DNA from: an uncultured Dialister sp.
Lineage (GTDB): Bacteria; Bacillota; Negativicutes; Veillonellales; Dialisteraceae
Assembly: GCF_900541605.1 (NCBI RefSeq)
Contig: NZ_UQKJ01000048.1
Span: forward strand, 1 to 14,541
Length of the DNA: 14,541 nt
Reading direction: 5' to 3'
Part shown: positions 1-7,005 of the stretch, piece by piece
Layout: each line of letters opens with the position of its first letter
Numbering within the stretch: the first letter of the stretch is position 1
The notes under the pieces: generated by a model
The model's input: only the letters and a program-made list of their open reading frames with translations
Told to the model about the DNA's origin: nothing
Databases searched by the model: none
Position numbers and translations under genes: made by a program

Positions 1-68
1 CGATTTATGACGAAGCAGTGCATAAAAATCCTTATGAAATCTGACTCTGCGAATTGATCAGCGTTTCC
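1..68 (+). repeat. Dispersed intergenic repeat R1, left copy (truncated by window edge)
   Basis: This stretch matches the reverse complement of the right end of the window (about 14423-14490). Both copies contain TGCATAAAAATCC, then GAAATC, then a stretch ending ATCAG-G-TTCC, with a few small gaps and substitutions. It lies outside any recognised gene. The left copy begins at the window edge, so its full length is unknown. The family is not one I can name. It may be a REP-like or MITE-like intergenic element. Confidence 0.6.
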
Positions 69-281
69 CCAGGGCAGGGAAACGGACTGTATATCCTGCT
101 CCTTCGCACCATAACTTATGATAGAAGAGGACCCAGTCTGTGGCAGCGGCCATTTCCCACATATACAGATCCGCTGCAAAGCGGCTGTCCTGTCCAGGGC
201 TCGTGTATCATCTCTGTAAGTATGCAGAACCTTCATTCCAACAGCCCCGCAGCCCTCAGGACGAATTGCTGCCTCATCCAC
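69..281. other. Intergenic stretch, no gene recognised
   Basis: I see no convincing gene between the left R1 repeat and the promoter at 282. An 89-codon open frame crosses 54-323, but it begins inside the repeat, has no ribosome binding site and encodes a protein without recognisable features. A small hairpin (CCGCT-GCAA-AGCGG, around 170-184) is the only local structure seen. Confidence 0.5.
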
Positions 282-310
282 TTGACTAAGCCTTCCGTTT
301 CCGCTATTGT
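282..310 (+). promoter_or_regulatory. Sigma-A/70-type promoter of the small membrane-protein gene
   Basis: TTGACT (282-287) and TATTGT (305-310) are separated by 17 bases. Transcription would start near 317, leaving a short leader that carries the GGAGG ribosome binding site at 329-333 before the ATG at 340. Confidence 0.6.
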
Positions 311-339
311 AAAGGCAGAATAAGGAACGGAGGCAGCCT

Positions 340-558
340 ATGTTTTCAAAATTTCAGGATTTCCTGCTGGTGGTGGTCCTTTTCTATGCCATTTACCGTA
401 TCGGTTTTGGCGAAGGAGTGACCACGGTGAACCTTTTCATCCTTCTCTGCGCCGTGGTGGCCGTTATCTCCATGGCCCTGAAGCGGTCCGGCGCCTATGA
501 CCGGGCGCACAGGGAAAAGGAAGAGGCCATGAAAAAGAAAAATGAAAAGGACCAATAA
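340..558 (+). CDS. Small two-helix membrane protein, unknown function (72 aa)
   Basis: The protein is 72 residues long. Residues about 7-22 and 28-47 are hydrophobic and should form two membrane-spanning helices. The C-terminal third is highly charged and lysine/glutamate-rich and would lie in the cytoplasm or along the membrane surface. The ATG at 340 follows a good GGAGG Shine-Dalgarno. The gene has its own promoter (282-310) and ends directly at an intrinsic terminator (558-577), so it is a single-gene transcription unit, which supports it being real. I do not recognise a family and infer no function. The long open frame on the opposite strand is a shadow. Confidence 0.72.
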   Translation: MFSKFQDFLLVVVLFYAIYRIGFGEGVTTVNLFILLCAVVAVISMALKRSGAYDRAHREKEEAMKKKNEKDQ

Positions 559-577
559 AAAGCCGAAAGGCTTTTTT
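558..577 (+). terminator. Intrinsic terminator after the small membrane-protein gene
   Basis: AAAAGCC (558-564), a GAAA tetraloop and GGCTTTT (569-575) form a 7-bp stem, with the T-run continuing to 577. The stem begins on the last base of the stop codon. Confidence 0.85.
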
Positions 578-743
578 ATTTTGGCTTGTGCAAGGAATGC
601 AGGACTCGTCGTCCGGTCAGAACCGGCTGATGCTGCCTGTACAAAAAGTTTCCCAATGAACAAGAGGAACTGCCAAGGGCTGTGGGAATGACTCTGCCTC
701 GGAAAGTCCGGTCTTTTCAGCAGGGGGTAGGATTGAAAACCTA

Positions 744-763
744 TTCAAAAGCATGCTATTGAA
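744..763. promoter_or_regulatory. Probable MarR operator O1 (marR promoter)
   Basis: TTCAAAAGCATGCTATTGAA is an imperfect palindrome of 7-6-7 layout (TTCAAAA/TATTGAA, one mismatch) with a self-complementary GCATGC centre. It overlaps the marR -35 box. It matches a second site at 1337-1356 in 17 of 20 positions. Its size and symmetry suit a dimeric MarR protein. An extra TTGAA half-site lies at 733-737. Confidence 0.72.
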
Positions 764-787
764 ACGCTGGCCTCTTTATGCTATGAT
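759..787 (+). promoter_or_regulatory. Promoter of the marR gene
   Basis: TTGAAA (759-764), a 17-base spacer and TATGAT (782-787) form a good sigma-A/70 promoter. The -35 box is embedded in the right arm of palindrome O1, so bound MarR would exclude RNA polymerase. The Shine-Dalgarno AGGAGG follows at about 800, before the ATG at 812. Confidence 0.75.
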
Positions 788-811
788 ACGGGGAAAACAG
801 GAGGTACAGAA

Positions 812-1240
812 ATGGCAAATCCCGATTGTGCAATACTGATCAAACAGATTAACGATGCCCTGTTTAAAAGAGCCAATAAGCATTTGGCTGCCAGCGGGCT
901 TACCCTGTCTCAAATGAGGCTGCAGCAGCTGCTGATAGAGGTGCCCGGGCAGAGCATGTCCTTCAAGGAGGTGGAACATCGGCTTCATGTGGCCCAGTCT
1001 ACCACAGTAGGGCTTATCGGGCGCCTGGAAAAGAAAGGACTCGTCAAGACCTGGACCGATGAATCGGACCGCCGTACCAAGATGGTCTGTCTGACGGAAG
1101 AAGGAGAAGAATGCTGCCAAAAAGCTGCATCCTTTATGGCTGAAGATGAAGATTGGCTGACAGAAGGGATGGATGAGAAAGAAATTGCTGAACTCTATCG
1201 TTTATTGAGCCATATAAACCATCATTTGGAATCTTTGTGA
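812..1240 (+). CDS. MarR-family transcriptional regulator
   Basis: This 142-residue protein has the usual length and layout of MarR repressors: N-terminal dimerisation helix, winged helix-turn-helix (about residues 30-105) and C-terminal dimerisation helices. The HTH has FKEVEHRLHVAQSTTVGLIGRL-type spacing with the recognition helix around residues 62-75. The wing carries the DESDRRTKMVCLTEEG segment typical of the family. The ATG at 812 follows AGGAGGT by about six bases. The gene sits directly upstream of an RND efflux operon on the same strand. Palindromes in its own promoter and in front of the adaptor gene strongly suggest autorepression and repression of the pump. MarR proteins are usually released from DNA by small lipophilic ligands; the ligand here is unknown. 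Confidence 0.92.
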   Translation: MANPDCAILIKQINDALFKRANKHLAASGLTLSQMRLQQLLIEVPGQSMSFKEVEHRLHVAQSTTVGLIGRLEKKGLVKTWTDESDRRTKMVCLTEEGEECCQKAASFMAEDEDWLTEGMDEKEIAELYRLLSHINHHLESL

Positions 1241-1336
1241 TTTATAACCGCCAATCCTGATGGAGATGGGGTATGTATCCGGCCTGGATGCATGGATCCT
1301 GCAACCTTTATGGATGGCGGGAATTTTTAAAGTCAA

Positions 1337-1356
1337 TTCAATAGCATCATATTGAA
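1337..1356. promoter_or_regulatory. Probable MarR operator O2 (efflux operon)
   Basis: TTCAATAGCATCATATTGAA is a perfect 7-bp inverted repeat (TTCAATA/TATTGAA) with a 6-base spacer. It lies 17 bases before the adaptor ATG and just ahead of the AAGGAG ribosome binding site (1362-1367). It differs from O1 at three positions. I could not define a strong promoter for the efflux genes. CATATT (1348-1353), inside the operator, is a possible -10 with only a weak -35, so read-through from the marR promoter is also possible. Confidence 0.72.
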
Positions 1357-1373
1357 ATAAAAAGGAGAAAAGT

Positions 1374-2549
1374 ATGATCTATCGTAATCCATGGAAGGGA
1401 ATGGCCCTCCTTGCCTGCTGCGCAGGTCTGTTCCTGCTCGCCGGCTGCGGGAGCGGGCAGAAGGATACTACTGTATCAACGGCTTCCGTGAAGGCCATAA
1501 AGGTTATCAGGCAGGATATCCCACTCACCTATGAATATGCAGGCCAGGTGAAAGGGGTGGACGAAGTGGCAGTGCAGGCCAAAATCTCAGGGCTGGTGGT
1601 GGAGAAATATGTAAAGGGCGGAGAGATTGTACAGCAGGGACAGCCCCTGTTTCGTATTGATTCCCGTCAGTATGAATCGGCTCTTTCTTCCGCCCGGGGA
1701 GAAAAAATCAAGGCAGAAGTCAATCTGAGGAATGCCCGCCGCCAGCTGGAACGGGATCGGAAACTTTATGGGGCCCATGCTATTTCCCAAAAGGAGATGG
1801 AGGACCAGGAGGATGATGTCAATTCCTATGAAGCGGAACTGGAAACCAAAACGGCAGATTTGGAAAAGGCCCGGCAGAACCTGAATGACTCCATGGTGTA
1901 TGCCCCGCTTTCCGGCCGGCTTTCGGTGGATGATGCGGCAGTAGGTACCTATGCATCTGCAGGATCTACCAAACTGGTGACCATCGGCTCATTGGATCCG
2001 GTGTATGTGGAGTTCAATGTCAGTGAGAGCGACTATCTTGACAATATTGCAGGTGATGGTTCAGCGGATGGATCCCATCTGACCATTACTCTCGGCAATG
2101 GGAAGACCTATCCCCAGGAAGGGAGAATCGTGCAGGCGGACCGCTCCATGGATACCGGTGCCGGCACGCTGACTATCAAATCGCTTTTCGAGAACCCCGA
2201 CCATACGCTTCTTCCGGGTATGTATGCCCGGGTCAAATTCATTGGAAAAACTGTGCCTGACGCCCTGCTGGTTCCCCAGCGGGCGGTGCAGCAGCTCCTG
2301 AACCAGGCCTATGTAATGACAGTAGCCGATGATGGCACGGCGGTTTCCAAAAATGTCACACTGGGGCAGAAAGTAGGAAGTTACTATATCATCGAGTCCG
2401 GGCTGGATGAAAATGATGAAGTCATTGTAGGAGGATTGACCAATCTGAAAGATGGGGCTACCATTTCTTCTTCCCTGGTGACCGGTGAATCCCTGGGGCT
2501 TTCTCTGGGGGACAGTGTAAAACAGGATGGGGAGGCAGGAAATGGCTGA
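1374..2549 (+). CDS. RND efflux periplasmic adaptor, AcrA/MexA type (lipoprotein)
   Basis: This membrane-fusion protein of 391 residues links an inner-membrane RND pump to an outer-membrane channel. Residues 10-24 form a lipoprotein signal ending in the lipobox LAGC, with lipidation expected at Cys25. Two half-lipoyl segments (about residues 60-100, containing ISGLVVEKYVKGG, and about 175-210, containing APLSGRLS) flank a charged alpha-helical hairpin (about 110-172). Beta-barrel and membrane-proximal regions follow, with the usual LLPGMYARVKF motif. Length and order match AcrA. The start has AAGGAG six bases upstream. The stop overlaps the pump gene's ATG by eight bases, implying translational coupling. 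Operator O2 lies immediately upstream. Confidence 0.94.
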   Translation: MIYRNPWKGMALLACCAGLFLLAGCGSGQKDTTVSTASVKAIKVIRQDIPLTYEYAGQVKGVDEVAVQAKISGLVVEKYVKGGEIVQQGQPLFRIDSRQYESALSSARGEKIKAEVNLRNARRQLERDRKLYGAHAISQKEMEDQEDDVNSYEAELETKTADLEKARQNLNDSMVYAPLSGRLSVDDAAVGTYASAGSTKLVTIGSLDPVYVEFNVSESDYLDNIAGDGSADGSHLTITLGNGKTYPQEGRIVQADRSMDTGAGTLTIKSLFENPDHTLLPGMYARVKFIGKTVPDALLVPQRAVQQLLNQAYVMTVADDGTAVSKNVTLGQKVGSYYIIESGLDENDEVIVGGLTNLKDGATISSSLVTGESLGLSLGDSVKQDGEAGNG

Positions 2550-5500
2550 TTTCTTTATCAGAAGGCCCATTTTTGCTATCGTCATTTCCCTGATGATTGT
2601 GATTTTGGGAATCATATCCGCTGTGCAGCTGCCTATTGCCCAGTATCCGGAGATTTCTCCCCCTACCGTATCGGTCAGTACCACCTATACCGGGGCCAAT
2701 GCCAGTGTCATCAATGATACGGTGGCGCAGATCATTGAAGATGAGGTAAATGGTACCCAGGGATTGGATTACATGAGCTCCAGCGCTGATGATACCGGCA
2801 GTTACAGCCTCAGTGTCAAGTTTGACCTTGGTACGGACAGCGATATGGATGCCGTAAAGGTGCAGAACAATGTGGCCGTAGCCAATGCCAGCCTTCCGAC
2901 TGATGTGCAGTCCGTGGGGGGTGACGACCAAGAAATCCTCCAGTGATATGGCCTATATGGTATCCCTCTATTCGCCCAATGGAACCTATGACAGTACGTT
3001 CCTGAAAAACTATGCGGATATTTATATTCTGGATGATCTCAAAAGAATCAGCGGGGTGGGGGATGTATCTACCTTTGGCTCTGACTATTCCATGCGAATC
3101 TGGCTGGATCCGGATAAGCTTTCTAACTACGGACTTACTGTGTCAGACGTGAAATCGGCGATCCAGGAGCAGAACGTGCAGGCGCCGGCGGGGATGGTGG
3201 GCCAGTTGCCGGCTCCGGATAATCAGGAAAAACAGTATACCGGGCGGATTGAAGGACGACTCAGCACGCCGGAGGAATTTGGAAATATCATTCTGAAATC
3301 CGGCAGCGGCGGCTCCTTTGTCCGGCTGAAAGATGTGGCCCGTGTCGAGACCGGTGCAAAGACAAATTCTATGATTTCTGAAGTGAACGGTTCTCCTGCG
3401 GTCGGGTTTGGCGTAGAGCTGACCAGTGATGCCAATGCCATGCAGACTATCCAGAAGGTAAAACAGGTCCTTGCAAAGGCATCCAAAAATTTTCCCCGGG
3501 ATATAGAGTACAAGACCATCATTGATAACACGGAATATATCAGCGAGTCTATCAAGGAAGTGGCTAAGACCTTTGCGGAGGCCCTTCTTCTGGTGGTTCT
3601 CATCGTTTTCATTTTCCTTCAAAACTGGCGGGCCACCCTGATTCCGGTCCTTGCCATTCCGGTTTCCCTGGTTGGGACGTTTGCTTCTTTTGAAATACTC
3701 GGATTCTCTATCAATACGCTGACACTCTTTGCCATGGTTCTGGCCATAGGCCTGGTGGTGGATGATGCCATTGTGGTTATCGAAAATGTGGAAAAACATA
3801 TGGCGGAAGACCATGTGGGACCAAAGGAAGCTACCCGATCAGCCATGAAAGAAGTACAGGGGCCGGTCGTGGCCATTGCCTGTGTACTGGCTTCTGTATT
3901 TGTGCCGGTTGCATTTCTTGATGGCATGACCGGCGTCCTTTATAAGCAGTTTGCCCTGACCATTGCCGTTTCCATGGCACTTTCCGCTTTTGTGGCTCTG
4001 TCCCTGACGCCGGCTCTCTGTTCCCTTCTCCTGAAACAGGAGGATAAGCAGGACTATAAAGGGATTCCTGGCAAATTTTTCTGCTGGTTCAATGGATGGT
4101 TTGACCGCATGCGGGACCGGTATACCGGCGCTGCGGGATGGTGGATTTCCCATGCCAGGCTGGCTCTTGCTTTTCTTCTGATTGTCTGCGGCCTTACAGG
4201 AATCTGTTACCATCTCCTGCCGTCCACGTTTGTCCCTGATGAGGACCAGGGGTATTTTCTGGTGTCCGTCCACATGCCGGAAGGTACGTCACTGAACCGT
4301 ACAGATACGATGATGAATGATATCGTCAGTGATATCCGGAAAGTGGATGGAGTCAGTGCCGTGATGAAGGCTTCCGGTTATGATATTACGGTATCCGCCA
4401 ATAAATCGAACAGTGGCACCTGCTTCGTCAGCCTGACGCCCTGGTCTGAACGGATGGGACGGGATCAATCGGTGAGCTCCATCGTGGCCAAAGTCAATGG
4501 GATTGGCCGGAAACATCCCGACGCCTCGGTCAGTGCATTTACCACACCTACCCTTCCGGGCTTGGGGATGGTAGGTGGCTGGACCATGGAACTGCAGGAC
4601 CTTTCCAGCCATTCCGATGAAGAACTGAATGAAATTACCCAGAAAATCATTGCCGCAGCGGCTAAACGGCCGGAATTATCCGGAGTCCATACGACATACC
4701 AGATCACATCTCCTGTTTACCAGTATGACCTGGACCGGGATAAGATTAAAAACTACGGAGTTTCCCTGTCCGATGTATTTACGGCTATGCAGGTCAATTA
4801 CGGCGGATATCAGGTCAACGATTTTAATTCTTTTGGGCGGACGTATAAAGTCATGCTGCAGGCCGATTCCCGGTACAGGAATGATGTGGATGGCTTGAAG
4901 TTCATCTTCGTTAAAAGCGCATCGGGCAGCATGGTACCTCTGGAAAATCTCCTGAAACCAAAGGTGACTACGGCGCCATCAATCATTTCCCGATTTAATG
5001 GGAAACGAAGTGTCAGTATCCAGGGAAGTACAGCTTCCGGCTACAGTTCCGGGCAGGCCTTGAGTGCCATGGAAGAAGTAGTCAGGGAAACGGCACCGGA
5101 TGGATTCGCAGTAGAATGGTCCGGCCAGAGCAGGGAGGAAAAAAATTCATCTTCCTCCATGTCCAAGGTCATGGTACTGGCCCTGCTCTTTGCTTTTCTC
5201 TGCCTGGCAGCTCTCTATGAAAGCTGGACCATTCCCTATGCGGTCCTTCTTTCCGTGCCTTCCGGTATCTTTGGCGCTTTTTTCACGGAGTACCTGCTTC
5301 GGATCATGGAAAGAGCACTCGGTATCACTAATGCCGGCCTTCAGGACAGTGTATATATGCAGATCGGAATCATTATGATCATAGGCCTGGCGGCAAAGAA
5401 CGCTATCCTCATCGTGGAATTTGCAAAAGTCCGGACAGATGCCGGCATGGATGTCATCGAAGCGGCCCTGGAGGCGGCGTCTATGAGACTTCGCCCTATC

Positions 5501-5737
5501 CTGATGACCTCTTTTGCCTTCATTATCGGCTGCCTGCCACTGGCTGCAGCCGGCGGTGCCGGTGCGGCAGCCAGAAACAGCATGGGAACCGCCGTGGTGG
5601 GCGGTATGATCTTTGCTACGGCCCTTGGCATATTTCTGGTTCCCGCTTTCTTCGTGGTGATGGAAAAACTGTCTACTTCCTTAAAAAGGAAGGGAAAAAA
5701 GAACATGCAGAAAATAGGAAAACAGGCCCGGACTTGA
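2542..5737 (+). pseudogene. RND efflux pump, AcrB/HAE1 type, split by a one-base frameshift
   Basis: This is the proton-driven inner-membrane pump of the tripartite system. The first reading frame starts at ATG 2542 (MADFFIRRPIFAIV, ribosome site GGAGG at 2531) and stops at 2946 after 134 codons. The homologous sequence continues one frame over and runs to 5737. Removing one G from the G6 run at 2916-2921 joins them into a 1064-residue protein, close to the family's usual 1030-1050. In the repaired frame the TM4 proton-relay aspartates fall at residues 407-408 (VVDDAIVVIEN), the same numbers as in E. coli AcrB. TM10 Lys is residue 952 (AAKNAILIVEF) and the TM11 Arg is residue 982 (MRLRPILMTS). 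All else appears intact, so the break is recent, a sequencing or assembly error, or a switchable tract. No TolC/OprM-type gene follows. Confidence 0.9.
2916..2921 (+). other. G6 homopolymer at the frameshift in the RND pump gene
   Basis: The upstream frame reads V-Q-S-V-G then runs into a false tail ending at TGA 2944-2946. With five Gs instead of six, the reading becomes V-Q-S-V-G-V-T-T-K-K-S-S-S, which fits the AcrB-family pattern VQ-x-x-G-V-x-x-x-K-S-S-S. The frame changes exactly at this tract, and no other frame disruption is seen in the gene. Confidence 0.9.
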
Positions 5738-5772
5738 TTCCATACTTATTGGTACTATACACCTGTTTTATT

Positions 5773-5819
5773 GAAAAGCACCGGCTCATTCAGCTGTTCT
5801 GGATGAACCGGTGCTTTTC
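5773..5819. terminator. Bidirectional intrinsic terminator between convergent genes
   Basis: GAAAAGCACCGG (5773-5784) pairs perfectly with CCGGTGCTTTTC (5808-5819). The stem continues inside with TCAT/ATGA and CAG/CTG around a CTGTT loop. The A/T-rich base of the stem supplies a T-run on both strands. It ends the efflux operon on the plus strand and can also end transcription from the minus-strand gene at 5989-6663. Confidence 0.82.
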
Positions 5820-5988
5820 TATCCGTATAGGGGCAGACCGGACTCCGGAGTACCGAATTTTCTGCCTTGGGAGGCCTATCCCTGTGCCTTTGGTGCACTC
5901 CTTTTGCAAAGGGAAGCATGGTGAGATTTTCCGCCATTTTTCTTTTCATCCGAGATGACAGGTGAATCTATGCCGTACAAACCTTTTC

Positions 5989-6663
5989 TCACTCCGCTTC
6001 CGCCATATCATAGAAGGGAATCCCTTTGGTTCCCTGGTTATGGTCAGACAGGAAGAGGGTCACCATCAGACCATCGTCCTTTGGTTCTGTGAGGACGGTG
6101 ATGTAGACGAGCTGGGTTACGCCGCCCTGGGTCAGGAGAAATTCGGCGCTCCCCATGCCATAGGGACTGCCATCATCGGCGGTTTTGCTGTCCCAGCCGC
6201 TGTACTTTTTAAGGCGGATATGGGAAGAGGGATGGGCGGTCAGGTAGTCTATGTGGTCATTGGTAAAAGTTTCCCTGCACCGCTCTTCCCAGGTGCGGGC
6301 ATCTTCCGGAGCGAGATGGAAATGGATGCGGAAGCCCCCGTAGTATCGGCGGCCCTGGAGACGGATCTCTTCCAGGGATACGTCCTGCCCCGTAGATACG
6401 ATGAGGTGGGCCAGTTCTTTGTTCCAGGAAGGATGGCCGGGGAACAGGGCCAGGTCCTCCAGCTGGGCTGCCAGTTTTTCTTCCAGGTCTTCCCTTTGGA
6501 AGAAGGCTTTCATTTCTTTTCCCATGAAAGTGCTGTCCGCTGACTTTACGGTAATGGTGGTTTCCATCATGCGGGCATAGCGGGAAGAAAAGGTGAGGGC
6601 ATTCAGAAGGATAATGCCCACAATGGCCAGCAGGGAAGCCACGGTAATGATTACTTTTTTCAT
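5989..6663 (-). CDS. Membrane-anchored protein of unknown function (224 aa)
   Basis: The start chosen is the ATG at 6663, giving MKKVIITVASLLAIVGIILL. It is preceded by GGAGG and an extended -10 promoter at 6691-6699. The frame stays open for 61 more codons upstream, but that stretch crosses the promoter and is not coding. The N-terminus is one hydrophobic anchor or uncleaved signal (about residues 3-22), so the rest is probably outside the cytoplasm. The remainder is mixed alpha/beta, rich in charged and aromatic residues, ending MVTLFLSDHNQG and then an acidic tail. I do not recognise a family. It is convergent with the efflux operon and divergent from the WYL-regulator operon, so neighbours give no clear clue. 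Confidence 0.75.
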   Translation of the reverse strand: MKKVIITVASLLAIVGIILLNALTFSSRYARMMETTITVKSADSTFMGKEMKAFFQREDLEEKLAAQLEDLALFPGHPSWNKELAHLIVSTGQDVSLEEIRLQGRRYYGGFRIHFHLAPEDARTWEERCRETFTNDHIDYLTAHPSSHIRLKKYSGWDSKTADDGSPYGMGSAEFLLTQGGVTQLVYITVLTEPKDDGLMVTLFLSDHNQGTKGIPFYDMAEAE

Positions 6664-6690
6664 AGAATCCTCCAATAGGGTGTTGAGCTT

Positions 6691-6699
6691 ATTATAGCA
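6691..6699 (-). promoter_or_regulatory. Extended -10 promoter for the minus-strand gene
   Basis: On the minus strand the sequence reads TGCTATAAT: a consensus -10 hexamer (6691-6696) with the TGn extension (6697-6699). There is no good -35 hexamer at the expected distance, which fits an extended -10 promoter. Transcription would start near 6684, about 20 bases before the ATG. Confidence 0.65.
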
Positions 6700-6744
6700 T
6701 TCATGGGGCATTGTGGCTGGAGTCGGAGAAAACTTGTGATATGG

Positions 6745-6754
6745 TCCGATCGGA
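6745..6754. promoter_or_regulatory. Perfect 10-bp palindrome in the divergent intergenic region
   Basis: TCCGATCGGA is fully self-complementary. It lies between the two divergent promoters, about 60 bases upstream of the minus-strand start site. It could be a regulator site, but a single short palindrome may be chance. Confidence 0.3.
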
Positions 6755-6879
6755 TGGATGGTGCTATAGCTTCGCCCGTTCACCGGAAGGCCGCTGCCCG
6801 GGACCGCCAGACCCTGTTTTATATTCCTTCCTTGAGCCCTGGCCAAAGCTTGTATACCGGCAAAGTCTTTTTCCCGTTT

Positions 6880-6909
6880 TTGTCAAAATGCCGCCGATTA
6901 TGTTAGAAT
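6880..6909 (+). promoter_or_regulatory. Promoter of the WYL regulator / DUF2953 / ytfJ operon
   Basis: TTGTCA (6880-6885) and TAGAAT (6904-6909) are 18 bases apart. The -10 carries a TG extension at 6901-6902. Transcription would start near 6916, leaving an approximately 90-base leader before the ATG at 7006. An inverted repeat (6914-6927) sits on the start site. Confidence 0.65.
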
Positions 6910-6913
6910 GAAG

Positions 6914-6927
6914 CAGAATCTATTCTG
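6914..6927. promoter_or_regulatory. Inverted repeat at the operon start site, possible operator
   Basis: CAGAAT-CT-ATTCTG is a perfect 6-2-6 inverted repeat lying where transcription from the 6880-6909 promoter should begin. A site in this place would block initiation. The first gene of the operon is a DNA-binding WYL regulator, so autoregulation is a reasonable guess but is not shown. Confidence 0.45.
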
Positions 6928-7005
6928 ACATAACTTTCCGAAACTGTGAGCTTTCCCGAAGAAGGACTCACATTGAATTCGGGACATCTTAGGAGAAACC
7001 AGGGG

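Noticed and set aside
54..323. 89-codon open frame near the left edge
   Set aside because: Starts in repeat R1, overlaps the promoter at 282-310, has no ribosome site and no recognisable protein features.
1241..1330. Terminator between marR and acrA
   Set aside because: CCGCC-A-ATCC (about 1248) can pair with GGATGGCGG (about 1312) before GAATTTTT, but the loop is about 55 bases and the T-run is short, so it is too weak to call.
2527..2541. Earlier ATG for the pump gene
   Set aside because: It would add five residues and overlap the Shine-Dalgarno GGAGG itself. The ATG at 2542 starts the typical AcrB N-terminus MADFFIRRPIF.
3143..3814. 223-codon open frame on the minus strand
   Set aside because: Opposite the RND pump gene in the region with clear AcrB homology, so an antisense artefact.
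5962..6543. 193-codon plus-strand open frame
   Set aside because: Opposite the minus-strand gene 5989-6663, which has a good promoter, ribosome site and membrane anchor. The plus-strand frame has none of these.
6664..6846. 61-codon N-terminal extension of the 5989-6663 gene
   Set aside because: It would run through the extended -10 promoter. The internal ATG at 6663 has GGAGG and begins a proper membrane anchor.
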